Positions 10,770 to 19,560 of a stretch of 64,000 nucleotides of DNA are shown piece by piece; within the stretch, counting starts at the first letter, position 1, and every line of letters begins with the position of its first letter. Made by a program: the position numbers and the translations under genes. The notes beneath the pieces were generated by a model. The model saw nothing but the letters and a program-made list of their open reading frames with translations. It had not been told where the DNA came from and made no database searches. Origin of the DNA: Terriglobus albidus (lineage in GTDB: Bacteria; Acidobacteriota; Terriglobia; Terriglobales; Acidobacteriaceae); contig NZ_JAGTAS010000057.1 of assembly GCF_025685425.1 (NCBI RefSeq), positions 1 through 64,000 on the forward strand, written 5' to 3'.

Positions 10770-11315
10770 GTGTTGAAGCCCTTCCTCGCCATTTTCGCCG
10801 TTTCTCTCTCCCTGCCTCTCCTTAATGGCTGCCGCAGCAGTGCCTCCGCCAGTAGTCTCGGCATGGGCAGCACGCTCAATCATCAGCAGACGGAAGAGAT
10901 CCGGGTTGAGCTTGATCGCGAGATTCCCCCGCCCACAAAGAATCGCTATCTGACGATCCAGGATCTCTCCAACTGGGAGAACCCGTCGATCACCGTGCAG
11001 GAGAACATGCTTTCGCTGCATGTACTCATGGCGGACGCGAATCCATCTGAATACGGTAAGGGCACGATGATCCGGCCGGTGGCCGCACGCAAACAGGAAC
11101 TCACCATCCGCGTTGCGGATCTTCCCGCTGCGCTCAATGCCATTCCTCGCGATGCCTGGCCGTATGGCCGCGTCATCGCCATCGAGGAGGCCCATGACGC
11201 CCCGCTCGCCGTGCGGCCGACCATTCGCCGCAATATGGAAAAGGCCATGCAGACCCTCAACGAGCTTGGTATCGTCATCAACGAGTGGAATACATCGGGC
11301 AGCTCATCCCACTGA
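10770..11315 (+). CDS. Small lipoprotein of unknown function
   Basis: The gene encodes a lipoprotein of about 181 residues. The open frame begins with a TTG at 10743, only 10 bases from the divergent ribH start. A GTG at 10770 (or TTG at 10773) gives a better signal peptide, LKPFLAIFAVSLSLPLLNGC, ending in a lipobox Cys. Neither start has a clear ribosome binding site. The mature part has no motif I know; it contains a segment with paired Arg/Glu residues and ends in a helical stretch. The following VOC gene starts six bases after the stop and may be co-transcribed. Confidence 0.65.
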   Translation: MLKPFLAIFAVSLSLPLLNGCRSSASASSLGMGSTLNHQQTEEIRVELDREIPPPTKNRYLTIQDLSNWENPSITVQENMLSLHVLMADANPSEYGKGTMIRPVAARKQELTIRVADLPAALNAIPRDAWPYGRVIAIEEAHDAPLAVRPTIRRNMEKAMQTLNELGIVINEWNTSGSSSH

Positions 11316-11320
11316 CAACT

Positions 11321-11728
11321 ATGACCAATCGATCTGCTCCGCCATCTTCGGTGATTCCGGTCCTCCGTTATCCCGATATCGTGACTGTCGCAGCGTGGTT
11401 GAAGCAGGCATTCGGGTTTCGCGAACGCCTGCGCGTTGGGGGAAACCATCGCATCCAGATGCATGCTTCGGGAGGTCACATCATCCTGCATCAGGCGGAG
11501 GTGGAACCGTCGCGGAGCACCTCGATCATGATTCGTACCGACCGGATCGATGAACTCTTTGCAAACGCCATCGCACATGGAGCGGTTGCGCTACGAGATC
11601 CTCAAACACATATGTATGGCGAACGCCAATGTACGTTGCAGGATCCCTTCGGCCAGGTTTGGGACTTTACGCAGACGATTGAGGATATCGATCCAGCGAG
11701 CTGGGGTGGTGACGCTGTAGAGCTCTGA
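11321..11728 (+). CDS. VOC/glyoxalase-superfamily protein
   Basis: The start is the ATG at 11321, just after the previous stop, giving 135 residues. The fold pattern is VOC: an N-terminal beta-alpha unit (VIPVLRYPDIVTVAAWLKQA then FGFRERL), a central HIILHQAE strand, and a C-terminal second unit ending in QDPFGQVWDFTQ. This subgroup includes bleomycin-resistance-like and glyoxalase-like proteins of unassigned substrate. The enzymatic role cannot be inferred. Confidence 0.85.
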   Translation: MTNRSAPPSSVIPVLRYPDIVTVAAWLKQAFGFRERLRVGGNHRIQMHASGGHIILHQAEVEPSRSTSIMIRTDRIDELFANAIAHGAVALRDPQTHMYGERQCTLQDPFGQVWDFTQTIEDIDPASWGGDAVEL

Positions 11729-11803
11729 GAAGCTATCGATCTCTGATCGGCTGCTTGCACCGCCGGGCGTGCACCTTGTACCCTCACCCTGAACCCTGTA
11801 CCC

Positions 11804-13339
11804 ATGCCTGCGACTATTCATACGACCGCCCTGGCCGTCTTCTGCGCCTTCTTCGTCCTTGTTACGCTCGCTGGATTCTGGGCTGCCCGTTGGCGGCGTC
11901 CAGATGGCGGCATTCATTCTCTGGAAGAGTGGGGTCTGGCCGGCCGCAGCTTCGGCACATGGATCACCTGGTTCCTTATCGGTGGCGATCTCTACACCGC
12001 CTACACCGTCATCGCCGTTCCCTCGGCGCTCTACGGTGGCGGCGCTATGGCCTTCTTCGCCGTCCCTTATGCCATTATCGCCTATCCCTACATGATGATG
12101 GTCCTGCCTCGGCTATGGGCCGTTAGCCATCGCCACGGCTATGTCACATTCGCCGATTTTGTTCGCGGGCGCTTTGGAAACCGCGCGTTGACGATCGCGA
12201 TTGGCGTCACCGGCATTCTGGCACTGATGCCCTATATCGCGCTGCAACTCGTCGGTATGCAGGCGGTGATCGCCGCCATGGGTGTCCATGGCGAATGGCC
12301 GTTGGTAGCGGCGTTCATCATCCTGGCCGCCTACACTTACTCCTCGGGTCTGCGTGCGCCGGCAGTGATCGCCATCGTGAAAGACATCATGCTGTATGTG
12401 ATGGTCTTTACCGCCATCATTGTTCTTCCGCTCAAGCTCGGCGGTTATGGGCATATCTTCTCTACAGCCGCGGCAGCGCTTGCAACCCATAAGCCCGCAG
12501 GATCACTGCTGCTGAAGCCGCCGCAGTATCTGGCTTATTCTTCGCTGGCGATCGGATCGGCCATTGCGCTGATGCTTTATCCCCATACCGCCACCGGTGT
12601 GCTTTCAGCGAAGAGCGCCAATGTCGTGCGCCGCAATGCCGCACTGCTGCCTGCCTACAGCTTCCTTCTGGGACTAATCGCGCTGCTTGGCTATGTCGCA
12701 CTGACCGCGGGCATTGCGCCGAAGACCGCTGCCGGCACACTGGATAGCAGCGCCGTTGTCCCGACGCTCTTCGTGTCGATGTTTCCTGGCTGGTTCTCCG
12801 GCTTCTGCCTTGCAGCCATTGGCATCGGCGCTCTCGTACCTGCGGCCATCATGTCGATCGCAGCCGCCAATCTCTTTACCCGCAATCTGCTGGCGGAGAT
12901 CATTGGCCGTCATCTGACTCCCGCGCAGGAGTCCAACACAGCCAAGATCGTCTCTCTGGTCATCAAATTCGGAGCGCTGATCTTCGTGCTCCTGGCTTCC
13001 TCTTCCTATGCCATCGAGATGCAGTTGCTAGGCGGTATCTGGATTGGACAGATCTTTCCGGCCGTGGTGCTCGGCTGCTTCACCCGCAAACTTCACCCCT
13101 GGGCTCTCTTCTCAGGATGGGGAGCAGGCATGATCACCGGTACCTGGATGGCGTGGTCACTACAGCTCAAGAGCTCGGCTTATCCGGTGCATCTCTTCGG
13201 GCAGACATACACCATCTATGCCGCCATTCCGGCGCTGCTGGTGAATCTTGCTCTTGCCTTAGCTCTCACCCCGCTGTTCAACGCGCTGGGGCTATGCAAG
13301 GGGACGGATCAGACGCAACCGGAAGACTATATTGCATAG
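11804..13339 (+). CDS. Sodium:solute symporter family transporter
   Basis: This is a 511-residue inner-membrane protein with about 13 hydrophobic segments, the size expected for the SSS/SSF family. The N-terminal GLAGRSFGTWITWFLIGGDL and the ADFVRGRFG segment after the third helix match SSF transporters of the PutP/PanF/acetate type. It probably imports an organic solute with sodium; the substrate is not readable. The start ATG at 11804 is preceded by only a weak ribosome site. A hydroxyacid dehydrogenase lies convergently downstream. Confidence 0.9.
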   Translation: MPATIHTTALAVFCAFFVLVTLAGFWAARWRRPDGGIHSLEEWGLAGRSFGTWITWFLIGGDLYTAYTVIAVPSALYGGGAMAFFAVPYAIIAYPYMMMVLPRLWAVSHRHGYVTFADFVRGRFGNRALTIAIGVTGILALMPYIALQLVGMQAVIAAMGVHGEWPLVAAFIILAAYTYSSGLRAPAVIAIVKDIMLYVMVFTAIIVLPLKLGGYGHIFSTAAAALATHKPAGSLLLKPPQYLAYSSLAIGSAIALMLYPHTATGVLSAKSANVVRRNAALLPAYSFLLGLIALLGYVALTAGIAPKTAAGTLDSSAVVPTLFVSMFPGWFSGFCLAAIGIGALVPAAIMSIAAANLFTRNLLAEIIGRHLTPAQESNTAKIVSLVIKFGALIFVLLASSSYAIEMQLLGGIWIGQIFPAVVLGCFTRKLHPWALFSGWGAGMITGTWMAWSLQLKSSAYPVHLFGQTYTIYAAIPALLVNLALALALTPLFNALGLCKGTDQTQPEDYIA

Positions 13340-13462
13340 ACGTGATTGTTTTCCGGCTCGTGCTGAAAGCTAGCTTCGCCAATCGCGCGGAATGATAAAC
13401 GAAGAAGCGGTCTCGCTTCGCTCGATACCCCACGCTAAGCCCCAGCTAACAAGTTCGCCGGG

Positions 13463-13496
13463 GACCCCACCCTTTCGCTCACGCGAAAGAATGGGG
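13463..13496. repeat. Palindromic repeat between convergent genes
   Basis: An imperfect stem of CCCCACCCTTTCGC and GCGAAAGAATGGGG lies between the convergent symporter and dehydrogenase genes. A related stem occurs at 30603-30637. It may act as a terminator for both genes; there is no long T-run. Confidence 0.55.
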
Positions 13497-13516
13497 CAAT
13501 GGCTCCATGCGTTGAT

Positions 13517-14494
13517 CTAATACCCGGCGTTGTTCACAACGTTTTCCAGTGGCTCGCCGTTGAGATAGCGCTCAATCTGTTTTCCAATAAAGCCGAACGC
13601 ACGTTCCATGAAGTTCGGCGTCAGCCCTGCAATATGCGGCGTAATAAGGCAATTGGGCGCGCTCCATAGTGGATGCCCTTCGGGCAGAGGCTCCGGGTCC
13701 GTCACATCCAGCGCGGCGCGGATCTTGCCTTCCTGCAGCACCGCCACCAGGTCTTCGGTGACCACGATCGGTCCGCGGGCGGCGTTGACCAGCAGAGCCC
13801 CATCCCGTAACCGTTCCAGACGTTCCCGTCCGAACATGCCCTTAGTCTCCGCAGTGAGCGGCAGCAACAGCACCACGATATCCGCCTGCGGCAGCAGAGC
13901 ATCCAGCTCACTGATAGCGTGTACTTCCACCGGCTCTGTCCGCGCTGAACGGGCGACGCGGATCACCTTCTTCACACCGAAGACCTTCAACTTTTCCTCG
14001 GTCGCCGCTCCGATCGATCCGTAGCCGACGATCAATACCGTCCGGCCCCAAAGTTCTTCGCTGAGCACGCGATAGCGACCGCGGGTATGGGTTCTCTCAC
14101 TGAGGAAGGGGTTGCGCAACTTCCAGTCGCCGATCCACTTTCTCTCTTCCTGCCCCTTGGCGTACACCGGCAGCCACTTCAGTGAGGCCAGGATGGCTGT
14201 CATTACCCATTCGCTGGTCGAGACATCATGGATGCCGCGTCCGTCGCACAAAGTCATGCCATCGCGCCTCCACGGCAGGACCCAGTCGACGCCGGCCATG
14301 GCGGATTGCATGACCTTCACTCCCTGCACAAGCGGCATCTGTGCCTCGGCTTCGACGCGGTTAAAGGGCAGAACCCAGAATTCGATCTCAATCGCCTCCT
14401 TCAGATCTTTCGGCATCTTTACCAGCTCAATACCACTTGGAAAGAACCCCGACAACTCCTCCGGCAGATCCGCCTGCACCCCGACACGCACCAT
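13517..14494 (-). CDS. D-isomer-specific 2-hydroxyacid dehydrogenase
   Basis: The NAD(P)-dependent enzyme has about 325 residues and reduces 2-oxo acids or oxidises D-2-hydroxy acids in the cytoplasm. The Rossmann motif VGYGSIG, the catalytic Arg in LVNAARGPIV, the following acidic DVTDPEPLP segment and the catalytic His in ITPHIAG are all present. I prefer the second ATG (14494), preceded by GAGAGG at good spacing. The first ATG (14512) abuts a palindromic repeat and has no ribosome site. The substrate is unknown. Confidence 0.9.
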   Translation of the reverse strand: MVRVGVQADLPEELSGFFPSGIELVKMPKDLKEAIEIEFWVLPFNRVEAEAQMPLVQGVKVMQSAMAGVDWVLPWRRDGMTLCDGRGIHDVSTSEWVMTAILASLKWLPVYAKGQEERKWIGDWKLRNPFLSERTHTRGRYRVLSEELWGRTVLIVGYGSIGAATEEKLKVFGVKKVIRVARSARTEPVEVHAISELDALLPQADIVVLLLPLTAETKGMFGRERLERLRDGALLVNAARGPIVVTEDLVAVLQEGKIRAALDVTDPEPLPEGHPLWSAPNCLITPHIAGLTPNFMERAFGFIGKQIERYLNGEPLENVVNNAGY

Positions 14495-14513
14495 TTGCGA
14501 TTCCCTCTCCATC

Positions 14514-14628
14514 TAGAGCATTTTCACTGTTGCTGGGTATCCCGGAAAAGGCGTGCAGCGGCGTTTTCATTGCGGAAAACGCCCATAAATGCGGATCCTC
14601 TGGGTACACCTGCAGTGAAAATGCTCTA
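14514..14628. repeat. 115-bp palindromic repeat (MITE/REP-like)
   Basis: The element is bounded by perfect 16-base inverted ends, TAGAGCATTTTCACTG (14514-14529) and its complement (14613-14628). It contains a second internal stem, GGCGTTTTC with GAAAACGCC. The whole can fold into one long cruciform. It carries no reading frame, and its edge lies two bases from the first ATG of the dehydrogenase frame. Confidence 0.7.
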
Positions 14629-14764
14629 AAGCACTGATAACACCCTAGTCCTTGCACCTTATATCAAATTCCCGTATTCTTAAACCTCGTAGGGAATGTG
14701 GCGCGTGAGTAGCCGCAGCCTCTCCCAAATCCCCGACAACCGGGTTGAAAGAAAAGGTTTATCG

Positions 14765-15091
14765 ATGGCGAATCACGTCTCCTCTCTCAAGCGCGCACGT
14801 CAGACGGAGCGCAAGACTGCGGTCAACCGCGCTAACAAGTCCAAGCTGCGTGGTTCTCTGCGCGAGCTTCGCGAATCCCTCGCCACTGGCGACGCGACTG
14901 CCGCCGCTGAGCAGTTCAAGGCCACCGTTTCGGTGCTCGACAAGTCCGTCCAGAAGGGTGTGCTGCACAAGAACACCGCTTCCCGCTATAAGAGCCGTCT
15001 GGCCGCTCGCCTGAAGACTGCGGCTACCACGACTCCCGTGGCTGCTGCCGCCAAGGCCAAGCCCGCGAAGAAGTCTGCCAAGAAGGCCTAA
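14765..15091 (+). CDS. rpsT: 30S ribosomal protein S20
   Basis: The protein has 108 residues from the ATG at 14765, which is preceded by [22 protein letters not shown] and the [14 protein letters not shown] segment are typical of S20, a primary binder of 16S rRNA helices. The C-terminal tail is extended and rich in Ala/Lys ([13 protein letters not shown]), about 20 residues more than in E. coli. The frame open from 14696 is upstream leader. The gene stands alone and is followed by a terminator. Confidence 0.97.
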   Translation: MANHVSSLKRARQTERKTAVNRANKSKLRGSLRELRESLATGDATAAAEQFKATVSVLDKSVQKGVLHKNTASRYKSRLAARLKTAATTTPVAAAAKAKPAKKSAKKA

Positions 15092-15110
15092 GCCTTTTCG
15101 CTCTCTCTGC

Positions 15111-15134
15111 AAGCCCGCTCTCTGGAGCGGGCTT
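15111..15134 (+). terminator. Rho-independent terminator after rpsT
   Basis: AAGCCCGCTC and GAGCGGGCTT pair around a TCTG loop, with TTTT completing the site 20 bases after the rpsT stop. Confidence 0.88.
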
Positions 15135-15143
15135 TTGCATTTC

Positions 15144-16523
15144 CTATCTATCTCCATCGCCGCTGGTGAGGTGGATCCGCGCCTCTCCTGGCCTGGGAGC
15201 CGCGGACAGGGCATGCTGGAGTTCCTTCTTCTCCTGCGCCGTCGGCGGCGGCAGGTTGAAGATCTCGATCGACCGGCCCTCCGCGACTGCCAGGCGCGAG
15301 CCATCGGGTGACAAATCGAAGTTCAGGCCGGCCTGCTGCGGAGGAACAGCAAGAATCTTCGCCAGTGGACGTCCACTGCTGGTTTGGTAGATCTGAATCT
15401 CCTGACCCTGTACTGTCTCGGGGGTGTTGGAGCTAACGCCGCTTCCCATCATGGACAAAAGGCGACTATAGGCGAAACGTCCCGCTTTGGGGGCAGTTTT
15501 CAGGGACGGCGAGTTGGATTCCCCGGCCAACACCATTACCCATAGCGCCTTCCCTTCCAGGTCGAAGGCGCCGATCTCGGAGTGCGCCACGTCCCCACGG
15601 CAACCCAGGGCAATAAACTCGAAGCCACTGACAAACGCAGCCACAGGAGGACAACTGGTCTCCAGACCCGCCAGGTCTATGGCCTGCCCTCCACCATACG
15701 GCTTCCACTCAAATCCCCAGTGCTGGTTGTCCTCTCGCACCAGATCCAAAAGCCCGGCGGAGAGCATCGGAACCGAAGCGGCCCCGGCAAAGTCTGCATC
15801 TCCGCGGATCTGATAGACGATCGATCCATCCTTCTCCACCTGTTCCGCAAAGATGGCCTTCGTCTTCAACCGCTGTTTCAGCTTGCCTGGGTCACCCTTC
15901 AGCGAATCAGGCTGCTCCTGCATCTCGATCTGGAGAAAGGTCCCATCCGGGCTGATACCAATCCCTTTAAACGCCCCTTCTGCAATCAGGAGCTCGTTAT
16001 CAACGAACGGTCTGTCCGCCTTCAGCGCCTCAAGAGGAGAGAAGGTCGAAAGCCGTCCGCGGATTCGTAACAGAAACTGTCCCCTGCCGAGGCGCCAGAG
16101 ATAACGCCATCCATCGTGCAGGCGCCACTTTGTCTCACCAACAACAGTTCCCGAGGGAAGCTCGATGAGCTGTGCCTTTACCATCCGGTCTTCATCGGTA
16201 TCAGGGTCATCGACGATACGCGGCAGCAGCTCCTTGACCGGGAAGGTCACCAGCAGATGCTTCTCGTCAACAAAGTCGATGGTCTGGTACACGGTGCGAT
16301 CCAGAAGGAACCTGGCCTGCGGCAACATCACGCCCGGCACATCAATTCGTAGATCCGCTTTTTGAGTCTTTGGGACCTGTAGCTGGTAGGGCGATGTCTT
16401 CTGCGGCTTTGGCGACGGCAATGGAATCTGAGCTTGCGCAAACAAAGCCGCATGCACACAGAGCATGGCTAATCCCCAGATCGCATTGGCCCCTCGTATC
16501 TGCATCTTGCGTGTGACTCCCAC
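15144..16523 (-). CDS. Exported WD40-like protein of unknown function
   Basis: The protein has 459 residues with a signal peptide (about residues 7-32, ending ALFAQAQ) and a proline-rich linker. The remainder has scattered propeller-like strands such as GIGISPDGTFLQIEM near the middle and NFDLSPDGSRLAVAEGRSI near the end, both SPDG-type WD40/TolB signatures. It is likely a periplasmic or outer-membrane-associated beta-propeller. It is convergent with rpsT. The start may instead be the ATG six codons inside. No enzymatic motif is visible. Confidence 0.8.
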   Translation of the reverse strand: MGVTRKMQIRGANAIWGLAMLCVHAALFAQAQIPLPSPKPQKTSPYQLQVPKTQKADLRIDVPGVMLPQARFLLDRTVYQTIDFVDEKHLLVTFPVKELLPRIVDDPDTDEDRMVKAQLIELPSGTVVGETKWRLHDGWRYLWRLGRGQFLLRIRGRLSTFSPLEALKADRPFVDNELLIAEGAFKGIGISPDGTFLQIEMQEQPDSLKGDPGKLKQRLKTKAIFAEQVEKDGSIVYQIRGDADFAGAASVPMLSAGLLDLVREDNQHWGFEWKPYGGGQAIDLAGLETSCPPVAAFVSGFEFIALGCRGDVAHSEIGAFDLEGKALWVMVLAGESNSPSLKTAPKAGRFAYSRLLSMMGSGVSSNTPETVQGQEIQIYQTSSGRPLAKILAVPPQQAGLNFDLSPDGSRLAVAEGRSIEIFNLPPPTAQEKKELQHALSAAPRPGEARIHLTSGDGDR

Positions 16524-16561
16524 TCTTTCATAACGACGCTCTCACCCGCCACTCCCCTCAG

Positions 16562-17500
16562 GTGTGCGACATTGAAGAGATGGCCCTTTCACACAGCCGA
16601 ACCTCAGGATTTCTGGCCTGCGCCACTGCAGGCACCTTCTGGGGCATGGGTTTTTACTTTGGCAAGATTGCCCTGGCCGAGATGAGCGTGGGCCACATGG
16701 TCTTTTACCGCTTCTTGTTCGCCACCCTGGCGATGCTTCCCGTCGTGCTGACCCGGCGGCCAGGGCTTTCGCGCTCCGAATGGGGCATATTGCTGCTTGG
16801 CACCTTCCTTGGGATTCCGCTGCAATTCCTCCTTCAGTTCAAGGGGCTTTCGCTCACCACCGTCTCCCATGCCGCCCTGATGGTAGGCACGATGCCGGTC
16901 ATCCTGGCTGTTGGGGCTACTCTGTTTGCACACGAACGTCTCGACTGGATCGGCTGGACCTCTCTTGCGGTCTCGACGACCGGTGCGGCACTCATCGCTA
17001 CAGGAGGACGCCACAGTCATGCAGCGGGTGATCCTACGCTTGCCGGCGACTTGCTGGTGGTTCTTTCACTGCTGATCGCCCTCTTCTGGGTTCTCTGTAA
17101 CAAACGGCTCATGGGAAACCATTCTGCATTGGTGATCACCGCCTACAGCTTAATGAGCGGCATGCTGATGCTCTGCGTGATTGTTCCTGCCATGTATGGG
17201 TTGCCTCCGACGCATGGCATATCGCTGAAGGCCTGGCTTGCCCTCGCTGCCAGCGGCTTCCTATGTACGGCTGCCTCCACCTTCCTGTGGAACTATGGCA
17301 TCGCTCATATTCCCGCATCGCAAGCCGGCGTCTTTCTCAACATGGAACCGCTCATGGGCTCCATCCTCGGCGTTACTCTCTTGAGAGAGACGTTAGGACC
17401 GACCGGCATCGCAGGCGGCCTGCTGATCCTCATGGCCGCCATCACACTTACCACCAAGTCCAGGGCTCGCGTCAAAGAGCCGGACTGCATCCCTACGTAG
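16562..17500 (+). CDS. EamA/DMT-superfamily transporter
   Basis: This 312-residue membrane protein has ten hydrophobic helices in two EamA repeats: AGTFWGMGFYFGKIAL opens the first and VVLSLLIALFWVLCNKRLM the second. Such proteins export or exchange small metabolites across the inner membrane. The frame can start at a GTG (16562) or an ATG six codons later (16580); neither has a well-spaced ribosome site. The HAD phosphatase gene follows after nine bases and may be in the same transcript. Confidence 0.88.
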   Translation: MCDIEEMALSHSRTSGFLACATAGTFWGMGFYFGKIALAEMSVGHMVFYRFLFATLAMLPVVLTRRPGLSRSEWGILLLGTFLGIPLQFLLQFKGLSLTTVSHAALMVGTMPVILAVGATLFAHERLDWIGWTSLAVSTTGAALIATGGRHSHAAGDPTLAGDLLVVLSLLIALFWVLCNKRLMGNHSALVITAYSLMSGMLMLCVIVPAMYGLPPTHGISLKAWLALAASGFLCTAASTFLWNYGIAHIPASQAGVFLNMEPLMGSILGVTLLRETLGPTGIAGGLLILMAAITLTTKSRARVKEPDCIPT

Positions 17501-17509
17501 AGAGTTCCC

Positions 17510-18433
17510 TTGCAGCAATCACCACGCCTCCTCGCCATCGATATTGACGGCACCCTGCTTCCGCCGGAGGGCAAAGTCACGCAACGTACCATCGATGCGT
17601 TGCTTCGCGCCCAGGAAGCCGGCATTCACATCGCTATTGCTACCGGCCGGCGGCACTGCTATGCCCTGCGCGTGCTTCGTGAGATCGGTCTGGCGCCGCA
17701 CAATACTCTTATCTCTTCCAACGGAGCCGTGCTGCGCAACTTCAACCATGAGTTGCTGCACCGCTCCACGCTTGCCCGCGATACGTCACTCTGGCTGGCA
17801 CAGCATCTCGCCGATTTCCGCGACACGCTGGTTCTCACCTTTGACCTTGTCGGACCTGATGGCGAAGATGCTCGCGGCGCCCTCGTGGTTGAGCATCTCG
17901 ACCATCTGCATCAGTCCATCAACCGGTGGATGGTTGCCAACGAGCCTTATATCTCCCACGTCAACCCGATCGAGGATGCCCTTACCGGCGATTCTCCTAT
18001 TCAGGCAATGCTCTGCGGCACCATTGATCACATGCAACAGGCGGAAGCTCACCTGCTTGCACATGAGCATGTGTACTCCGCCAATCACGATTCTCTCGAA
18101 CGGCTGCATACTGCTCGTGTCGCGATCCACCGCACGGAATATCCTGAGCGCGATCTCTGCATCGTCGACATTCTTCCCGCCGGATGCTCCAAGGGTATTG
18201 CCCTGGAGCGGCTCGCCCACAGTTTGAGTCTTCCCATGGGGCAGACGCTCGCTGTCGGCGATAACTGGAACGATCTTTCGATGCTGCAGACTGCGGGCAG
18301 CGCGGCGCTGATGGCCAATGCGCCACCGGATCTACTTGCTCTCGCGCACCGGCACGGATGGCGCGTGCTGCCCTCTCATGCGGAAGAGGGCGTCGCGCAT
18401 CTTCTGGAGGATCTACTCAGTACGGCAAAATAA
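17510..18433 (+). CDS. Cof-type HAD-IIB phosphatase
   Basis: The protein has 307 residues from a TTG start preceded by GAGAG. HAD motif I is AIDIDGTLL, motif II lies near ATGRR, motif III Lys is in CSKGIALERL and motif IV is VGDNWNDLSML. The large C2B cap marks the Cof/YbiV group, which dephosphorylates sugar phosphates and nucleotides in the cytoplasm. The exact substrate is unknown. A second, unrelated-type HAD gene starts four bases after the stop, so the two are very likely co-transcribed. Confidence 0.93.
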   Translation: MQQSPRLLAIDIDGTLLPPEGKVTQRTIDALLRAQEAGIHIAIATGRRHCYALRVLREIGLAPHNTLISSNGAVLRNFNHELLHRSTLARDTSLWLAQHLADFRDTLVLTFDLVGPDGEDARGALVVEHLDHLHQSINRWMVANEPYISHVNPIEDALTGDSPIQAMLCGTIDHMQQAEAHLLAHEHVYSANHDSLERLHTARVAIHRTEYPERDLCIVDILPAGCSKGIALERLAHSLSLPMGQTLAVGDNWNDLSMLQTAGSAALMANAPPDLLALAHRHGWRVLPSHAEEGVAHLLEDLLSTAK

Positions 18434-18436
18434 CGT

Positions 18437-19045
18437 ATGGACACGAATTCTCTCGCTCTCCCGGCCGGAAATTTCAAAGCCTACCTCTTCGATATGGACG
18501 GCACCATCGCCGATACCATGCCGCTGCATTTTGTCTCCTGGACAAAAGCAGTGGAAGAGGCCGGCGGCACCTTCCCGGAAGATCTCTTCTATGCCTGGGG
18601 CGGCGTTCCCCTCCTCGGAGTAGTAGAGAATCTGAATCGGCATTTCGGTTATAAGCTTGATCCGGCTGCGGTCGCCCATCGCAAGGAAGACCTGTACCTC
18701 AGCATGCTGGACCAGGTCACACCAGTAGCTGCTGTGCTCGAACATGTCCACGCGCAATACGGCAAAATCCCATTCGCTATCGTCTCCGGATCTCCGCGCG
18801 ACTCCATCCGCCGTACACTCACCACGCTCAATCTGCTGAGCTACTTCCCCGTCATCGTCGGCGCGGAAGACTATAAGCAGGGCAAGCCCAATCCCGAACC
18901 ATTCCTGACCGCCGCCGCGCGGCTGAATGTCGAGCCGGTAGATTGCCTGGTATTCGAGGATGCCGATGCCGGAATCCGGGCCGCCGAAGCCGCAGGAATG
19001 CAGTGGGTTCACGTCCCCACCTACCGCGCCACCCTGCAATCCTGA
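18437..19045 (+). CDS. HAD-IA hydrolase, beta-phosphoglucomutase/YqaB-like
   Basis: This 202-residue protein has motif I FDMDGTIADTMPLH, motif II SGSPRDSI, motif III Lys in GKPNPEPFL and motif IV FEDADAGIRAAEAAGM. The small helical cap after motif I places it with beta-phosphoglucomutases and fructose-1-phosphate phosphatase-like enzymes. It is encoded four bases after a Cof-type phosphatase, suggesting joint sugar-phosphate housekeeping. Which of mutase or phosphatase it is cannot be decided by eye. Confidence 0.9.
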   Translation: MDTNSLALPAGNFKAYLFDMDGTIADTMPLHFVSWTKAVEEAGGTFPEDLFYAWGGVPLLGVVENLNRHFGYKLDPAAVAHRKEDLYLSMLDQVTPVAAVLEHVHAQYGKIPFAIVSGSPRDSIRRTLTTLNLLSYFPVIVGAEDYKQGKPNPEPFLTAAARLNVEPVDCLVFEDADAGIRAAEAAGMQWVHVPTYRATLQS

Positions 19046-19094
19046 ACTTGTTCAAAAAAGTTGCAACGATAGCATCCTCTTGCTGCATCTATAA

Positions 19095-19110
19095 ACTGAA
19101 CGCGTTCAGT
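19095..19110. promoter_or_regulatory. Perfect 16-bp palindromic operator, probably for the downstream TetR
   Basis: ACTGAACGCGTTCAGT is a perfect palindrome. It directly follows a TATAAA hexamer and lies 27 bases before the first gene of a two-gene cassette that ends with a TetR regulator. The position fits autorepression of the cassette. Confidence 0.7.
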
Positions 19111-19137
19111 AAGGCGCGCCGAAAGGAGAACCAAATC

Positions 19138-19560
19138 ATGTATCTCGTCGGTTGCTATATCGCCTATCTGCTGCTCAGCCTGGTCACGGTCATCTGGGTT
19201 GCACGGACTCTTCACAAGAATGGCCGCGTCTTTTTGCTCGACGCTTTTCATGGCAACACCGGGTTGGCTGACTCCGTGAATCATCTCCTCGTTGTGGGCT
19301 TCTACCTCATTAACATCGGCTACGTGACGCTCGCTCTTCGGGAAGGCAATCCGGTAACGAATATGCAGCAGGCCATTGAACTGATCAGCACAAAGATCGG
19401 AACTGTTCTCCTTATCCTGGGCTTGATGCACTTCTTCAACATCTTTCTGTTCAACCGCGCACGCAAGGCGGCTCGCCATCCCAAAACACCTGCGGAACAG
19501 GCATACTACGCTCAACGCTTAGCACCGCAACAAGCGCAGCCTCAGACCAATACACTATGA
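19138..19560 (+). CDS. Small membrane protein co-encoded with a TetR regulator
   Basis: The protein has 140 residues from the ATG at 19138, which is preceded by a strong AAAGGAGAA. Three hydrophobic helices can be seen: residues about 3-23, about 48-66 and about 90-108 (IGTVLLILGLMHFFNIFLF). A short hydrophilic tail rich in Gln and Pro follows. No family is recognised. Its stop overlaps the start of the TetR gene, and a palindromic operator sits in its promoter region, so it is the likely target of that regulator. Confidence 0.85.
   Translation: MYLVGCYIAYLLLSLVTVIWVARTLHKNGRVFLLDAFHGNTGLADSVNHLLVVGFYLINIGYVTLALREGNPVTNMQQAIELISTKIGTVLLILGLMHFFNIFLFNRARKAARHPKTPAEQAYYAQRLAPQQAQPQTNTL

Noticed and set aside
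11755-12126. 123-codon frame with a start before the symporter gene
   Set aside because: It is out of frame with the symporter, which has clear transmembrane segments and family motifs over the same bases.
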